In this document: positions 1 through 7,821 of the stretch, piece by piece
How the letters are laid out: every line of letters begins with the position of its first letter
Position numbering within the stretch: the stretch's first letter is position 1
DNA from: an uncultured Collinsella sp.
GTDB taxonomy: Bacteria > Actinomycetota > Coriobacteriia > Coriobacteriales > Coriobacteriaceae
Length of the DNA: 56,727 bases
Reading direction: 5' to 3'
NCBI GenBank assembly: GCA_902491345.1
Contig: CABUHI010000012.1
Span: forward strand, 1-56,727
Notes under the pieces: generated by a model
What the model was told of the DNA's origin: nothing
What the model saw: the letters and a program-made list of their open reading frames with translations, nothing else
The model's database searches: none
Translations under genes and position numbers: made by a program

Positions 1-87
1 CGGTCCCGTTCCGAACCCGGAAGCTAAGCCCCATCGCGCCGAGAGTACTGCGGGGCCAGCCCGTGGGAGGCCAGGGCGCCGCTGACC
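1..87 (+). rRNA. rrf: 5S ribosomal RNA, 3' part
   Basis: The window opens inside a 5S rRNA gene. The segment CCGAACCCGGAAGCTAAGCC at about 11-30 is the conserved loop B/helix III region, followed by the AGTACTGCGGGG block and the GGGAGG segment typical of helices IV and V. The 5' roughly 30 nt lie outside the window. The 3' end is estimated from the position of the closing strand and could be off by a few bases. The gene is probably the last of an rRNA operon, since an intrinsic terminator follows at 124. Confidence 0.9.
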
Positions 88-123
88 GGTGGACGGCACC
101 GAGCCGTCTGATGACTTGAAGAA

Positions 124-153
124 GGGGGAGGCCGCGAGGCCTCCCCCTTTCTT
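124..153 (+). terminator. Intrinsic terminator of the rRNA operon
   Basis: A perfect 10-bp stem (124-133 with 138-147) closed by a GCGA tetraloop is followed directly by TTTCTT. It ends the rRNA transcript before coaE. Possible promoter elements for coaE follow at 221-226 (TTGAGT) and 246-251 (GATAAT), but the 19-bp spacing is long. Confidence 0.9.
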
Positions 154-279
154 GCGTTTGATAGAGAGCTGTAATACAGAACTCGCCTTCGTTTAGCTTA
201 TCTTACTGTTTGGCTGTATTTTGAGTCCTTCTTTTGTATTTGCGCGATAATAACTCCCATTGGCGTTAGGGAGGACTTG

Positions 280-921
280 ATGTTTACCGTTTTTGTCTTG
301 GGCAATATTGCTTCGGGTAAGTCGACTGCCTGCCGCTATCTTGAATCCCATGGCGCCATGCTTATCGATCTGGATGAGCTTGCCAAATCTCTGTATGTGC
401 CAGGCTCCGATATCGTCAATGCCCTCGCGGAAGAATTCGGTTGGGACATTCTGGACGGGGAGGGCGGCATTCGCCGCAATGTCCTCGCTGCTCGAGCTTT
501 CGCCTCTCCTGATACAGTTGCGCGGCTCAATGGCATCGTTCACCCGGTTCTCATTGAACAGCTGTCACTGAGGATTCTTGATCCGGTTTGCTGCACGGTT
601 TCGTCCCCCCGTTACCCCTTTGCGGTTGTCGAGGTTTCTGCCCCGACTGGTTTTGAGGATGCTTTTGGCCTGGCTGATGAAATTCTGGTTATCAGCGCTC
701 CTTTAGCAGTTCGTCGCGAGCGTGCCATTCATCGTGGTATGGAGTCCTCTGATTTTGATGCGCGCTCTGCATGCCAACCTGATGAGGCTTCGCTTTGCAA
801 TCTCGCTACGACGGTAATCGATAATGCGGCAGGCGATAACTCGCTCTTTGAACAACTGGACGCATGGCTTGCACGCCATGGCTTCGGTGATGTAGTGGAT
901 AAGGATGAGGCCGATGCCTAA
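280..921 (+). CDS. coaE: Dephospho-CoA kinase
   Basis: This enzyme phosphorylates the 3'-hydroxyl of dephospho-CoA with ATP, the last step of coenzyme A synthesis in the cytosol. The 213-residue protein begins with a P-loop, GNIASGKST at residues 8-16, in the CoaE position, followed by the LIDLDELAK substrate/Mg segment and the HPVL motif of the CoA domain. Length is normal for the family (about 200). ATG 280 is chosen over the TTG at 277 because AGGGAGGA (268-275) sits 4 nt upstream of ATG 280 but only 1 nt before the TTG. Its end overlaps the start of the lytic transglycosylase gene by 8 nt, so the two are probably co-translated. Confidence 0.9.
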   Translation: MFTVFVLGNIASGKSTACRYLESHGAMLIDLDELAKSLYVPGSDIVNALAEEFGWDILDGEGGIRRNVLAARAFASPDTVARLNGIVHPVLIEQLSLRILDPVCCTVSSPRYPFAVVEVSAPTGFEDAFGLADEILVISAPLAVRRERAIHRGMESSDFDARSACQPDEASLCNLATTVIDNAAGDNSLFEQLDAWLARHGFGDVVDKDEADA

Positions 922-1495
922 GACACGTTTCTTTACGTGGTATCGCGTGGCGCCACTTGCCGTTATGTTCGTCTTCGGCCTTATTTCGCTCGTCTACTCG
1001 TATGCCCCTGCCGCCTTCTTTAAGCCTTTGTATCCGATTGACTACGAGGCGTACGTAAAGCAATCGAGCATTTCGCACAATCTTGATCCGTATCTGGTGT
1101 GTGCTGTCATAAAGTCGGAATCGAATTGGGATCCCGAGGCTGAGTCGAATCAAGGTGCTCAGGGATTGATGCAGCTGATGCCCGAGACTGCCCAGGATAT
1201 GATTGCCAAGGGTCTTGTCGATGGTAGCGAGTATTCAGCCGACAACCTTAACGATCCCGCTACGAACATCGAGTTTGGCTGTGCGTATCTTTCGTATCTT
1301 CTAACGTATTTTAACGGGTCGACTGACAGTGCCATTGCCGCCTATAACGCCGGCATGGGCAATGTCGACGGATGGGCGCAGCAGAGCACGTCGCTTCATA
1401 ATGCAATCACTTTTCCCGAGACGCAGGCGTATCTGATTCGTGTCAATAATGCCTGGGTTCGCTACAAGACCCTCTATCCCGATCGGTTCGTATAG
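914..1495 (+). CDS. Membrane-anchored lytic transglycosylase (SLT domain)
   Basis: This 193-residue protein has one N-terminal membrane segment (about residues 8-30, rich in V, F and L) and a small SLT/lysozyme-like domain from about residue 45. The diagnostic run SES-W-PEAES-QGAQGLMQLMPETA is clear; the Glu in the SES motif is the expected catalytic acid. The AYNAG motif follows further on. The family cleaves the MurNAc-GlcNAc bond of peptidoglycan with formation of 1,6-anhydroMurNAc, here outside the membrane. Start 914 is preferred over ATG 905 because AAGGA at 901-905 lies 8 nt before 914. It overlaps the 3' end of coaE. Confidence 0.85.
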   Translation: MPKTRFFTWYRVAPLAVMFVFGLISLVYSYAPAAFFKPLYPIDYEAYVKQSSISHNLDPYLVCAVIKSESNWDPEAESNQGAQGLMQLMPETAQDMIAKGLVDGSEYSADNLNDPATNIEFGCAYLSYLLTYFNGSTDSAIAAYNAGMGNVDGWAQQSTSLHNAITFPETQAYLIRVNNAWVRYKTLYPDRFV

Positions 1496-1546
1496 GACTA
1501 TGCCTGCCGCCTGCGTATACTGCAGATATATGAGTTAGGAGTATCC

Positions 1547-3787
1547 ATGGCGGAATTTGAAGTTGAGCGTGTTGGAGGAGAGCTCAAACGTTTTGGCGTT
1601 GAGGGCTCTGAGGTGCCGTTTAAGGTCGTGTCTCCATACGAGCCCGCCGGTTCCCAGCCTAAGGCCATTGAGTCGCTTGTGCAGGGTGTGAGGGACGGAG
1701 ATCGCTATCAGGTTTTGCTGGGCGTGACTGGTTCGGGCAAGACCTTCACGATGGCTAAGACTATTGAGGCCCTGGGGAAGCCGACGCTGGTCATGGCTCC
1801 CAATAAAACGCTTGCCGCTCAGCTCGCGAGCGAGCTCAAGGAATTCTTCCCTAACAACGCCGTGGTCTATTTTGTGTCGTACTACGATTACTATCAGCCC
1901 GAGGCATATGTACCGCAGAGTGATACGTATATCGAGAAAGACTCCTCGATTAACGAAGAGGTCGAGATGCTGCGCCATCAGGCGACGGCATCGCTGCTAT
2001 CTCGACGCGATGTGATCGTCGTCGCATCGGTCTCGTGTATCTATGGCATTGGCTCCCCCGAGGACTATGCGGGCCTAGCTCCGAACGTCGACAAGAAGGT
2101 GCCGCTCGAGCGTGATGACTTTATCCATGCGCTTATCGATATCCAGTACGATCGCAATGACTATGATTTGGCACGTGGCACCTTCCGCGTGCGCGGCGAT
2201 GTCGTCGACGTGTATCCGCCCTATGCCGAGCATCCGTTGCGGTTTGAGTTCTTTGGCGACGAGGTCGAGCTGATTGCCGAGATCGACGAGGTCACCGGCG
2301 AGATGCTGCGTGAGTACGAGGCCATTCCCGTGTGGCCGGCCTCGCACTACGTGACTGAGAAGCCTAAGGTCAAGGCCGCTCTGAAATCGATCAGCGAAGA
2401 GTGCGAGAAGCGCGTGGCGGAGCTCAAGGCGACCGACAAGTTGCTCGAGGCGCAGCGTCTGCAGCAGCGCACCGATTATGATCTTGAGATGCTCGAGACG
2501 ATGGGCTTTTGCAACGGCATCGAGAACTACTCGCGTCATCTGGACGGTCGCAAGCCGGGTGAGCCGCCGTTTACCCTAATCGATTACTTTCCCAAGGATA
2601 TGCTCTGCATCATCGATGAGAGCCATGTGACGGTGCCGCAGATTCGCGGCATGCACGAAGGTGACCGCTCGCGTAAGGTGACGCTGGTGGAACACGGTTT
2701 TCGCCTGCCCTCGGCGCTCGATAACCGCCCGCTTCGTTTCGATGAGTTTGAGGCAAGGATCCCCCAGTTTATCTATGTTTCGGCCACGCCGGGCGACTAC
2801 GAGCTGCGGGTGAGCCAAAACGACGTGGAGCAGATTATTCGTCCGACCGGCCTGCTCGACCCCAAGATTGACGTGCGTCCAGTTCGCGGTCAGATTGACG
2901 ATCTTGAGGACGAGATTCGCGAGCGCGTTGCCCGCAAGGAGCGCGTGCTGGTGACCACGTTGACCAAGCGCATGGCCGAGGACCTGACCGACCATCTACT
3001 TGATGCGGGCATTAAGGTCAATTACATGCACTCTGATACGGCGACAATGGACCGTGTCGAGATCCTGCGAACGCTGCGCGAGGGCAAGATCGATGTTCTC
3101 GTTGGCATCAACCTGCTTCGCGAGGGCTTGGATCTTCCCGAGGTCTCACTGGTGGCAATTCTCGATGCCGATAAGGAAGGCTTCTTGCGCAACCGCCGTT
3201 CGCTGATTCAGACGATTGGCCGTGCGGCCCGTAACGCCGATGGCGAAGTCATCATGTATGCAGACGTTGTGACCGATTCGATGAAAGGGGCCATCGAGGA
3301 GACGCAGCGCCGTCGCGAGATTCAGATGGCATATAACGAAGAACATGGCATTGTGCCCAAGACAGTGCGCAAGGCCATCAACGACATCTCAAGTTTTATT
3401 GCCGAGGCCGAAAAAACTGTGGGCTCCAAGGGACGCTCGAAGGGCGACTCTCTTGGCCATGGCGCATTCTATACGCCCGATGAGTCGGGTGAGGGCGGTG
3501 TGCCGGAAGCGGTGGCGCCCGAGCAGACACTTGCGGAGCAGTTGGAAGAACTGCCGCATGACGAGCTTGTGCGGATCGTCGAAACCATGGAAGAGGATAT
3601 GCGTAACGCTTCTGCCGCTATGGACTTTGAGGAGGCGGCGCGCCTGCGCGATGCCGTCGTTCAGATTCGGGCGATGCTCGAGGGTGCGTCTGAGGACGAG
3701 ACGATCGAGCGCTTACGCTCGCAGGTCCGCAAGGGTTCCACGTTCGCATCGGGCAGAAAACGCCAGGGTGCACGGTTTAAGAAATAG
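1547..3787 (+). CDS. uvrB: Excinuclease ABC subunit B
   Basis: UvrB is the damage-verifying helicase of nucleotide excision repair; it is loaded by UvrA and recruits UvrC. The 746-residue protein has a P-loop (GVTGSGKTF, residues 59-67), the beta-hairpin YYDYYQPEAYVP that inserts into DNA, the DESH helicase motif II, the C-terminal helicase motifs (LLREGLDLPEV, QTIGRAARN) and a C-terminal UVR motif (about 680-715) for UvrC binding. It is longer than the usual 660-680 residues because of about 25 extra N-terminal residues and a linker around 630-665. TAGGAG precedes ATG 1547 by 5 nt. A possible -10 (TATACT) lies near 1515, but no SOS box was seen upstream. Confidence 0.97.
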   Translation: MAEFEVERVGGELKRFGVEGSEVPFKVVSPYEPAGSQPKAIESLVQGVRDGDRYQVLLGVTGSGKTFTMAKTIEALGKPTLVMAPNKTLAAQLASELKEFFPNNAVVYFVSYYDYYQPEAYVPQSDTYIEKDSSINEEVEMLRHQATASLLSRRDVIVVASVSCIYGIGSPEDYAGLAPNVDKKVPLERDDFIHALIDIQYDRNDYDLARGTFRVRGDVVDVYPPYAEHPLRFEFFGDEVELIAEIDEVTGEMLREYEAIPVWPASHYVTEKPKVKAALKSISEECEKRVAELKATDKLLEAQRLQQRTDYDLEMLETMGFCNGIENYSRHLDGRKPGEPPFTLIDYFPKDMLCIIDESHVTVPQIRGMHEGDRSRKVTLVEHGFRLPSALDNRPLRFDEFEARIPQFIYVSATPGDYELRVSQNDVEQIIRPTGLLDPKIDVRPVRGQIDDLEDEIRERVARKERVLVTTLTKRMAEDLTDHLLDAGIKVNYMHSDTATMDRVEILRTLREGKIDVLVGINLLREGLDLPEVSLVAILDADKEGFLRNRRSLIQTIGRAARNADGEVIMYADVVTDSMKGAIEETQRRREIQMAYNEEHGIVPKTVRKAINDISSFIAEAEKTVGSKGRSKGDSLGHGAFYTPDESGEGGVPEAVAPEQTLAEQLEELPHDELVRIVETMEEDMRNASAAMDFEEAARLRDAVVQIRAMLEGASEDETIERLRSQVRKGSTFASGRKRQGARFKK

Positions 3788-3792
3788 CGAAC

Positions 3793-3834
3793 AGGCCCCG
3801 AGTTCCCTGTGGAGCTCGGGGCCTATGTCTTTTG
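3793..3834. terminator. Intrinsic terminator between convergent genes
   Basis: A 10-bp perfect stem (AGGCCCCGAG 3793-3802 with 3815-3824) is followed on the + strand by TATGTCTTTT. It ends uvrB and probably also the convergent flavoprotein gene, though the minus-strand side lacks a good U-tract. Confidence 0.75.
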
Positions 3835-3852
3835 CGCGCTGGAATTTGTGCG

Positions 3853-5493
3853 TTAGAGGTCTGCGATCAGGGCTTCAGCACAACGGATGCCGTCGGTGGC
3901 CGCGCTCATGATGCCGCCGGCATATCCAGCTCCCTCACCACAAGGGTAGAGGCCCGGGGTCGACACGGCATGGCACGTTCGGTCTCGGGTGACAGTGACC
4001 GGTGAGCTCGAACGAGTCTCCACGCCGGTAAGAACGGCATCGGGACGGTCGTAGCCTCGTAGCTTTTTTCCGAGTAGGGGAAGTCCCAGGCGGAGCGACT
4101 CGACGATATGCTGCGGTAGGGCTTCGTCAATTGCCGTCCAGGTCACACCGAGCGGATAGGTGGGCTTTACCTTTCCGGGCGCCTTGCTGGCGCGTCCTGC
4201 GAGGAAATCTCCGACGAGTTGTGCCGGTGCGTTCCAGTTGGAACCGCCCAGGCGATAGGCGGCCGCCTCGCAGGCACGCTGGAGCTCGATGCCGGCGAGC
4301 GGGTCATCGTTGGGAAGGTCCTCAGGCGTGACGTTAACGAGCAGGGCGGCATTTGCGTTGCGTCCGTCGCGGGCATTGAGACTGGCCCCGTTGACGCACA
4401 GATGGCACGGTTCTGAAGAGGCGGCAACAACCTGTCCGCCGGGGCACATGCAAAACGAGAACACGCTGCGGCCGTTGGGAAGATGGGCGACGAGCTTGTA
4501 GGGGGCTGCCCCGAGCGCTGGATGTCCCGCCGAGGCTCCATATTGGGCTCTGTCGATGTCGCGTTGCGGATGCTCGATGCGAACGCCCATGGCAAAGGTC
4601 TTTTGTGCGAGGGCCACGTTGTGGTCCTTAAGGAGCTCAAAAATATCGCGAGCAGAATGCCCGCAGGCGAGGATGAGGTGCTTTGTCTCGATTGACTCGT
4701 AAGCGGCGTCTTGGGACGATTGGACATCAATGCCGGTGATGGCGCCAGACACGTCGATGCGAATGTCGACGAGCTTCGTTCGATAACGGACGACACCTCC
4801 GAGCTGCTCGATGCGCTGGGATATAGCGGTGACAACCGTGGGAAGGATGTCGGAGCCAATGTGCGGCTTGGCATCCCACAGAATATCGCGGGGCGCACCC
4901 GCCTCGACGAAGGTTTCGAGGATAAGGCGATGGGCGGGATTTTTTGTTCCCGTATTGAGCTTGCCGTCCGAGAAGGTCCCCGCGCCGCCCAGACCAAACT
5001 GAATATTGCTCTCGGGGTCGAGGATGCGCTCCTTTAGAAAGAGGTCGATCGCCTGCGAGCGGCGAAATGCCGGGTCGCCGCGCTCGATAAGCAAGGGCTT
5101 AAGACCTGCTTCGGCGAGCGTGAGCGCAGCGAAAAGGCCGGCGCATCCGGCGCCGACAACGACAGGGCGTTCTTGAGGTGCGTCGGAGACGGGGGAGGGG
5201 AATGAAGGCTCATCGTCTTCTATCGCGCGTACGCGCGAGCGGTCACGCTCGGCAACGCTGTCGACCGCTTCTTGCTCGAGGTGGGGACTAGTCAGCTCAA
5301 CACGAAAGCTCAGGATAAAATGGACGTCTCGTTTTTTGCGAGCGTCGATTGACTTGCGGTGGAGCTCGATGGACTTGATCTCGGAGTCCTTGCAACGTAG
5401 GACGCGCTTGGCGACTCGCTTGCCAACAATGAGACAGGCATTTTCATCGCCGGCTTCATCGAGCGACGCGTTGACTTGGGTGATTTCGATCAT
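3853..5493 (-). CDS. FAD-dependent oxidoreductase-like protein (COG2509 type)
   Basis: This 546-residue protein has an N-terminal domain of about 90 residues, then a Rossmann FAD-binding motif (VVVGAGCAGLFAALTLAEAG) near residue 105, the ERG acidic segment, and a C-terminal FAD motif (GLYPCGEGAGYAGGIMSAATDG). This arrangement matches the large, poorly characterised FAD-dependent proteins of COG2509. The physiological substrate is unknown. The start at 5493 is chosen because TAAGGAGA lies just upstream; the longer frame to 5616 lacks such a site and runs through the terminator of the preceding gene. It probably has its own promoter or depends on readthrough. Confidence 0.75.
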   Translation of the reverse strand: MIEITQVNASLDEAGDENACLIVGKRVAKRVLRCKDSEIKSIELHRKSIDARKKRDVHFILSFRVELTSPHLEQEAVDSVAERDRSRVRAIEDDEPSFPSPVSDAPQERPVVVGAGCAGLFAALTLAEAGLKPLLIERGDPAFRRSQAIDLFLKERILDPESNIQFGLGGAGTFSDGKLNTGTKNPAHRLILETFVEAGAPRDILWDAKPHIGSDILPTVVTAISQRIEQLGGVVRYRTKLVDIRIDVSGAITGIDVQSSQDAAYESIETKHLILACGHSARDIFELLKDHNVALAQKTFAMGVRIEHPQRDIDRAQYGASAGHPALGAAPYKLVAHLPNGRSVFSFCMCPGGQVVAASSEPCHLCVNGASLNARDGRNANAALLVNVTPEDLPNDDPLAGIELQRACEAAAYRLGGSNWNAPAQLVGDFLAGRASKAPGKVKPTYPLGVTWTAIDEALPQHIVESLRLGLPLLGKKLRGYDRPDAVLTGVETRSSSPVTVTRDRTCHAVSTPGLYPCGEGAGYAGGIMSAATDGIRCAEALIADL

Positions 5494-5511
5494 CGAGGTC
5501 TCCTTAGAGGC

Positions 5512-5543
5512 AAGAAAGAGGCCGTCCGGTATTCCAGACGGCC
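5512..5543 (-). terminator. Intrinsic terminator, minus strand
   Basis: Read on the minus strand, a 10-bp stem (5534-5543 with 5520-5529, one G-U pair, AATA loop) is followed by TCTTTCTT. It ends the operon that runs from the LTA-synthase-like gene through mrp to the BaiN-like flavoprotein. Confidence 0.8.
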
Positions 5544-5573
5544 CGAATGCGTTTTTGATTATAGACTGAGCGG

Positions 5574-6845
5574 CTACAGGCTGCTTGCAGCGCGAATGCC
5601 CGAGAGCCAGGCCCACGCAAGGTTAAAGCCTCCGCAATCGGCGTCGATGTCGAGCGCTTCGCCGCAGACGTAAAGCGGGGCGTCGACAACGCTGCACGCG
5701 CGTAGACTGGGTGTTGAGATGCTCTCGACAGATACGCCACCACGCGTGACCTGCGCCGAGCGCTCCTCGGCTGTTCCCTCGACGAGCAACTTAAAGTGCT
5801 TGAGGACCGAGACCAGGTGGATGACATCGTTGGAGCCTGGATGGCACTGCTCGAACGCCGTGCAGACGACGCGGGAGAGTTGCGGGGCGAGCATGCCGTC
5901 GAGCCAACGGGGATCGCGGGGCGAAAAGCCGCCGAGCAGCTCAACGCGTCGGTTGAGCATATCGAGCAGCTTGTCTTTGGAGAGGTCGGGGAAAACGTCG
6001 AGCAGGATCGTATCGCCGCGCTGGATACGACGGGAGAGGTTGAAGACAGCGACGCCCGAGATGCCGAAGGCTCGAAACAGGACTTCACCGTCTTCGTGCC
6101 AGAGCTCATTATGATTGCGGGCGAGCGTCAAGCGGGCGCGGACGCGCAGGCCATCCAACGTCTTGAGTGCCGTCCGATCGCCGACGACCGTTGCCGATAC
6201 GGGGCAGAGGATGGGGCGCAGCGGCGTTAGGGGGAGGCGAAACGTATCGGCGATACCGGTGGGGTTGCCGCCCGTGGCGATAATTACGGCATGTGCCTGC
6301 AGGGCCTCGTTCTTGCGAGGGACATCGGCGAGCGCTTTCCGAAGCGAGCGGAGCTCCGATTTTCGGTCGTCGTGCTTTTTTGCCTTGAGCACCCGCGCTG
6401 GACGGTCTATTTGGAGTGCCCAGCCTTCGGAAGCTTTGTGCGCCGAGGCAACGTTGGCTCCGCAGATTAAGGTGATACCTAGGCGGTCGCAAACGTTGAG
6501 AAGCGCGTCGCGCACCGATTCAGCGCGAAGGGAGCGCGGGTACAGCCGGCCTTCCTCGGAGGTTGTCATGATGCCCAGCGAGGAGAAGAAACCCATAAGC
6601 TCTTGTTCGGGTTGGGGGCCCATGACAGATTCGACGAATGCGGGGTGGTTATACCGCTGAGGATCAATCGATTCGTTGGAGAGGTTGCAGCGGCCGTTAC
6701 CGGTCGCAAGGAGCTTTAGGCCGCAGGCGACATCGCGCTCAACGATGCAGACGCTTTTGCCAGCACGTGCGGCCGTAATGGCGGCGGCGAGGCCTGAAGC
6801 CCCGCCGCCGATTACCAGGACGTCATAGAAGGCGCTCGTGTTCAC
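5574..6845 (-). CDS. NAD(P)/FAD-dependent oxidoreductase, HI0933/BaiN family
   Basis: The 423-residue protein starts with DVLVIGGGASGLAAAITAAR (dinucleotide-binding motif) and IVERD, carries the family signature LATGNGRCNLSN near residue 50, and ends with a second FAD-contacting segment, GEALDIDADCGGFNLAWAW. These are the hallmarks of the HI0933/YhiN/BaiN group. Some members reduce bile-acid or other unsaturated substrates; the substrate here cannot be read from sequence. The start is a GTG at 6845 directly abutting the TAA of mrp (6846-6848), with AGG inside the end of mrp as a ribosome site, so translation is probably coupled. Confidence 0.85.
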   Translation of the reverse strand: MNTSAFYDVLVIGGGASGLAAAITAARAGKSVCIVERDVACGLKLLATGNGRCNLSNESIDPQRYNHPAFVESVMGPQPEQELMGFFSSLGIMTTSEEGRLYPRSLRAESVRDALLNVCDRLGITLICGANVASAHKASEGWALQIDRPARVLKAKKHDDRKSELRSLRKALADVPRKNEALQAHAVIIATGGNPTGIADTFRLPLTPLRPILCPVSATVVGDRTALKTLDGLRVRARLTLARNHNELWHEDGEVLFRAFGISGVAVFNLSRRIQRGDTILLDVFPDLSKDKLLDMLNRRVELLGGFSPRDPRWLDGMLAPQLSRVVCTAFEQCHPGSNDVIHLVSVLKHFKLLVEGTAEERSAQVTRGGVSVESISTPSLRACSVVDAPLYVCGEALDIDADCGGFNLAWAWLSGIRAASSL

Positions 6846-7676
6846 TTAGGCCTCGTCGGTCTCGTGCGGGGTAATGGCCTCGACGGCAGAGACTGCCTTG
6901 GGCAACATGCCATCGGGCAGCGCGGTCTCGACCTCGCCCTTATCGCAGGCCTCGGCGAGTGACGGATTGATGGGAAGCGTGCCCAAGATGTCGAGGTTAT
7001 AGCGTTCTGCGACCTCGGGGAGCTTGCTCTTGCCAAAGACCTCGATCTTCTTGCCGCAGTCGGGGCACTCAATATAGCTCATGTTTTCGACGATGCCCAG
7101 AATGGGGACGTTCATCTTCTCGGCCATGTTGACCGCCTTGGCGACGATCATCGAGACTAGATCCTGCGGGCTCGTGACGATGACGATGCCGTCGACGGGC
7201 AGTGACTGGAAGACGGTGAGAGCGACGTCGCCTGTTCCCGGAGGCATGTCGACCAGCAGGTAGTCGATGGGGCCCCATGAGGTCTCGCTCCAGAACTGCC
7301 TAATGGCGCCTGCGATGACCGGACCGCGCCAAAGGACGGGGTCGGTCTCGTTTTGGAGCAGAAGGTTGGAGCTCATGACCTTGACGCCGTGCTCGGAGAT
7401 TTCAGGCAGCATGAGGTTGCCAAGGGCATGGACGTGGCGTCCGCTCATACCGAACATCTTGGGGATAGAGGGACCGGTGATGTCGGCATCGAGGATGCCG
7501 ACCTTGTGGCCGTGACGGGCAAGCTCGGTGGCGATGGCACCGGTGACAAACGACTTGCCGACACCGCCCTTGCCGGAAAGCACGGCGATGACGCGTTTGA
7601 CCTCGGACAGCGTGTTCTCCTCAAATTGCGACGGCGACGTTTGTCCGCCGGCGGCCTGTGCGTGCTCGCAACCCAT
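6846..7676 (-). CDS. mrp: Mrp/NBP35-family P-loop ATPase, Fe-S cluster carrier
   Basis: The 276-residue protein carries the deviant Walker A motif GKGGVGKSF after about 45 residues, the ADITGPSIPKMFG segment, DMPPGTGD (Walker B region) and the CPDCGKK cysteine pair in the NENMSYIECPDCG-type context that holds a bridging Fe-S cluster in a dimer. A short N-terminal stretch, MGCEHAQ, contains one extra Cys. Members transfer assembled 4Fe-4S clusters to apo-enzymes. ATG 7676 is preceded by AAGGAG with 6-nt spacing; the longer frame to 7733 has none. It is the middle gene of a three-gene minus-strand group with the LTA-synthase-like gene and the BaiN-like flavoprotein. Confidence 0.92.
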   Translation of the reverse strand: MGCEHAQAAGGQTSPSQFEENTLSEVKRVIAVLSGKGGVGKSFVTGAIATELARHGHKVGILDADITGPSIPKMFGMSGRHVHALGNLMLPEISEHGVKVMSSNLLLQNETDPVLWRGPVIAGAIRQFWSETSWGPIDYLLVDMPPGTGDVALTVFQSLPVDGIVIVTSPQDLVSMIVAKAVNMAEKMNVPILGIVENMSYIECPDCGKKIEVFGKSKLPEVAERYNLDILGTLPINPSLAEACDKGEVETALPDGMLPKAVSAVEAITPHETDEA

Positions 7677-7821
7677 GTATGACTCCTTTGTATATGTTGG
7701 GGCCGGGGCCCCGTGATGTGACACGAGCGTCATTGTACCCTCGTTTGCGAGCGGGAGTCATTTACGATGCATTTGGGCCGAGCGTGCTTGCAATACGATG
7801 GGTCCAAGCGAATGGGCGGGC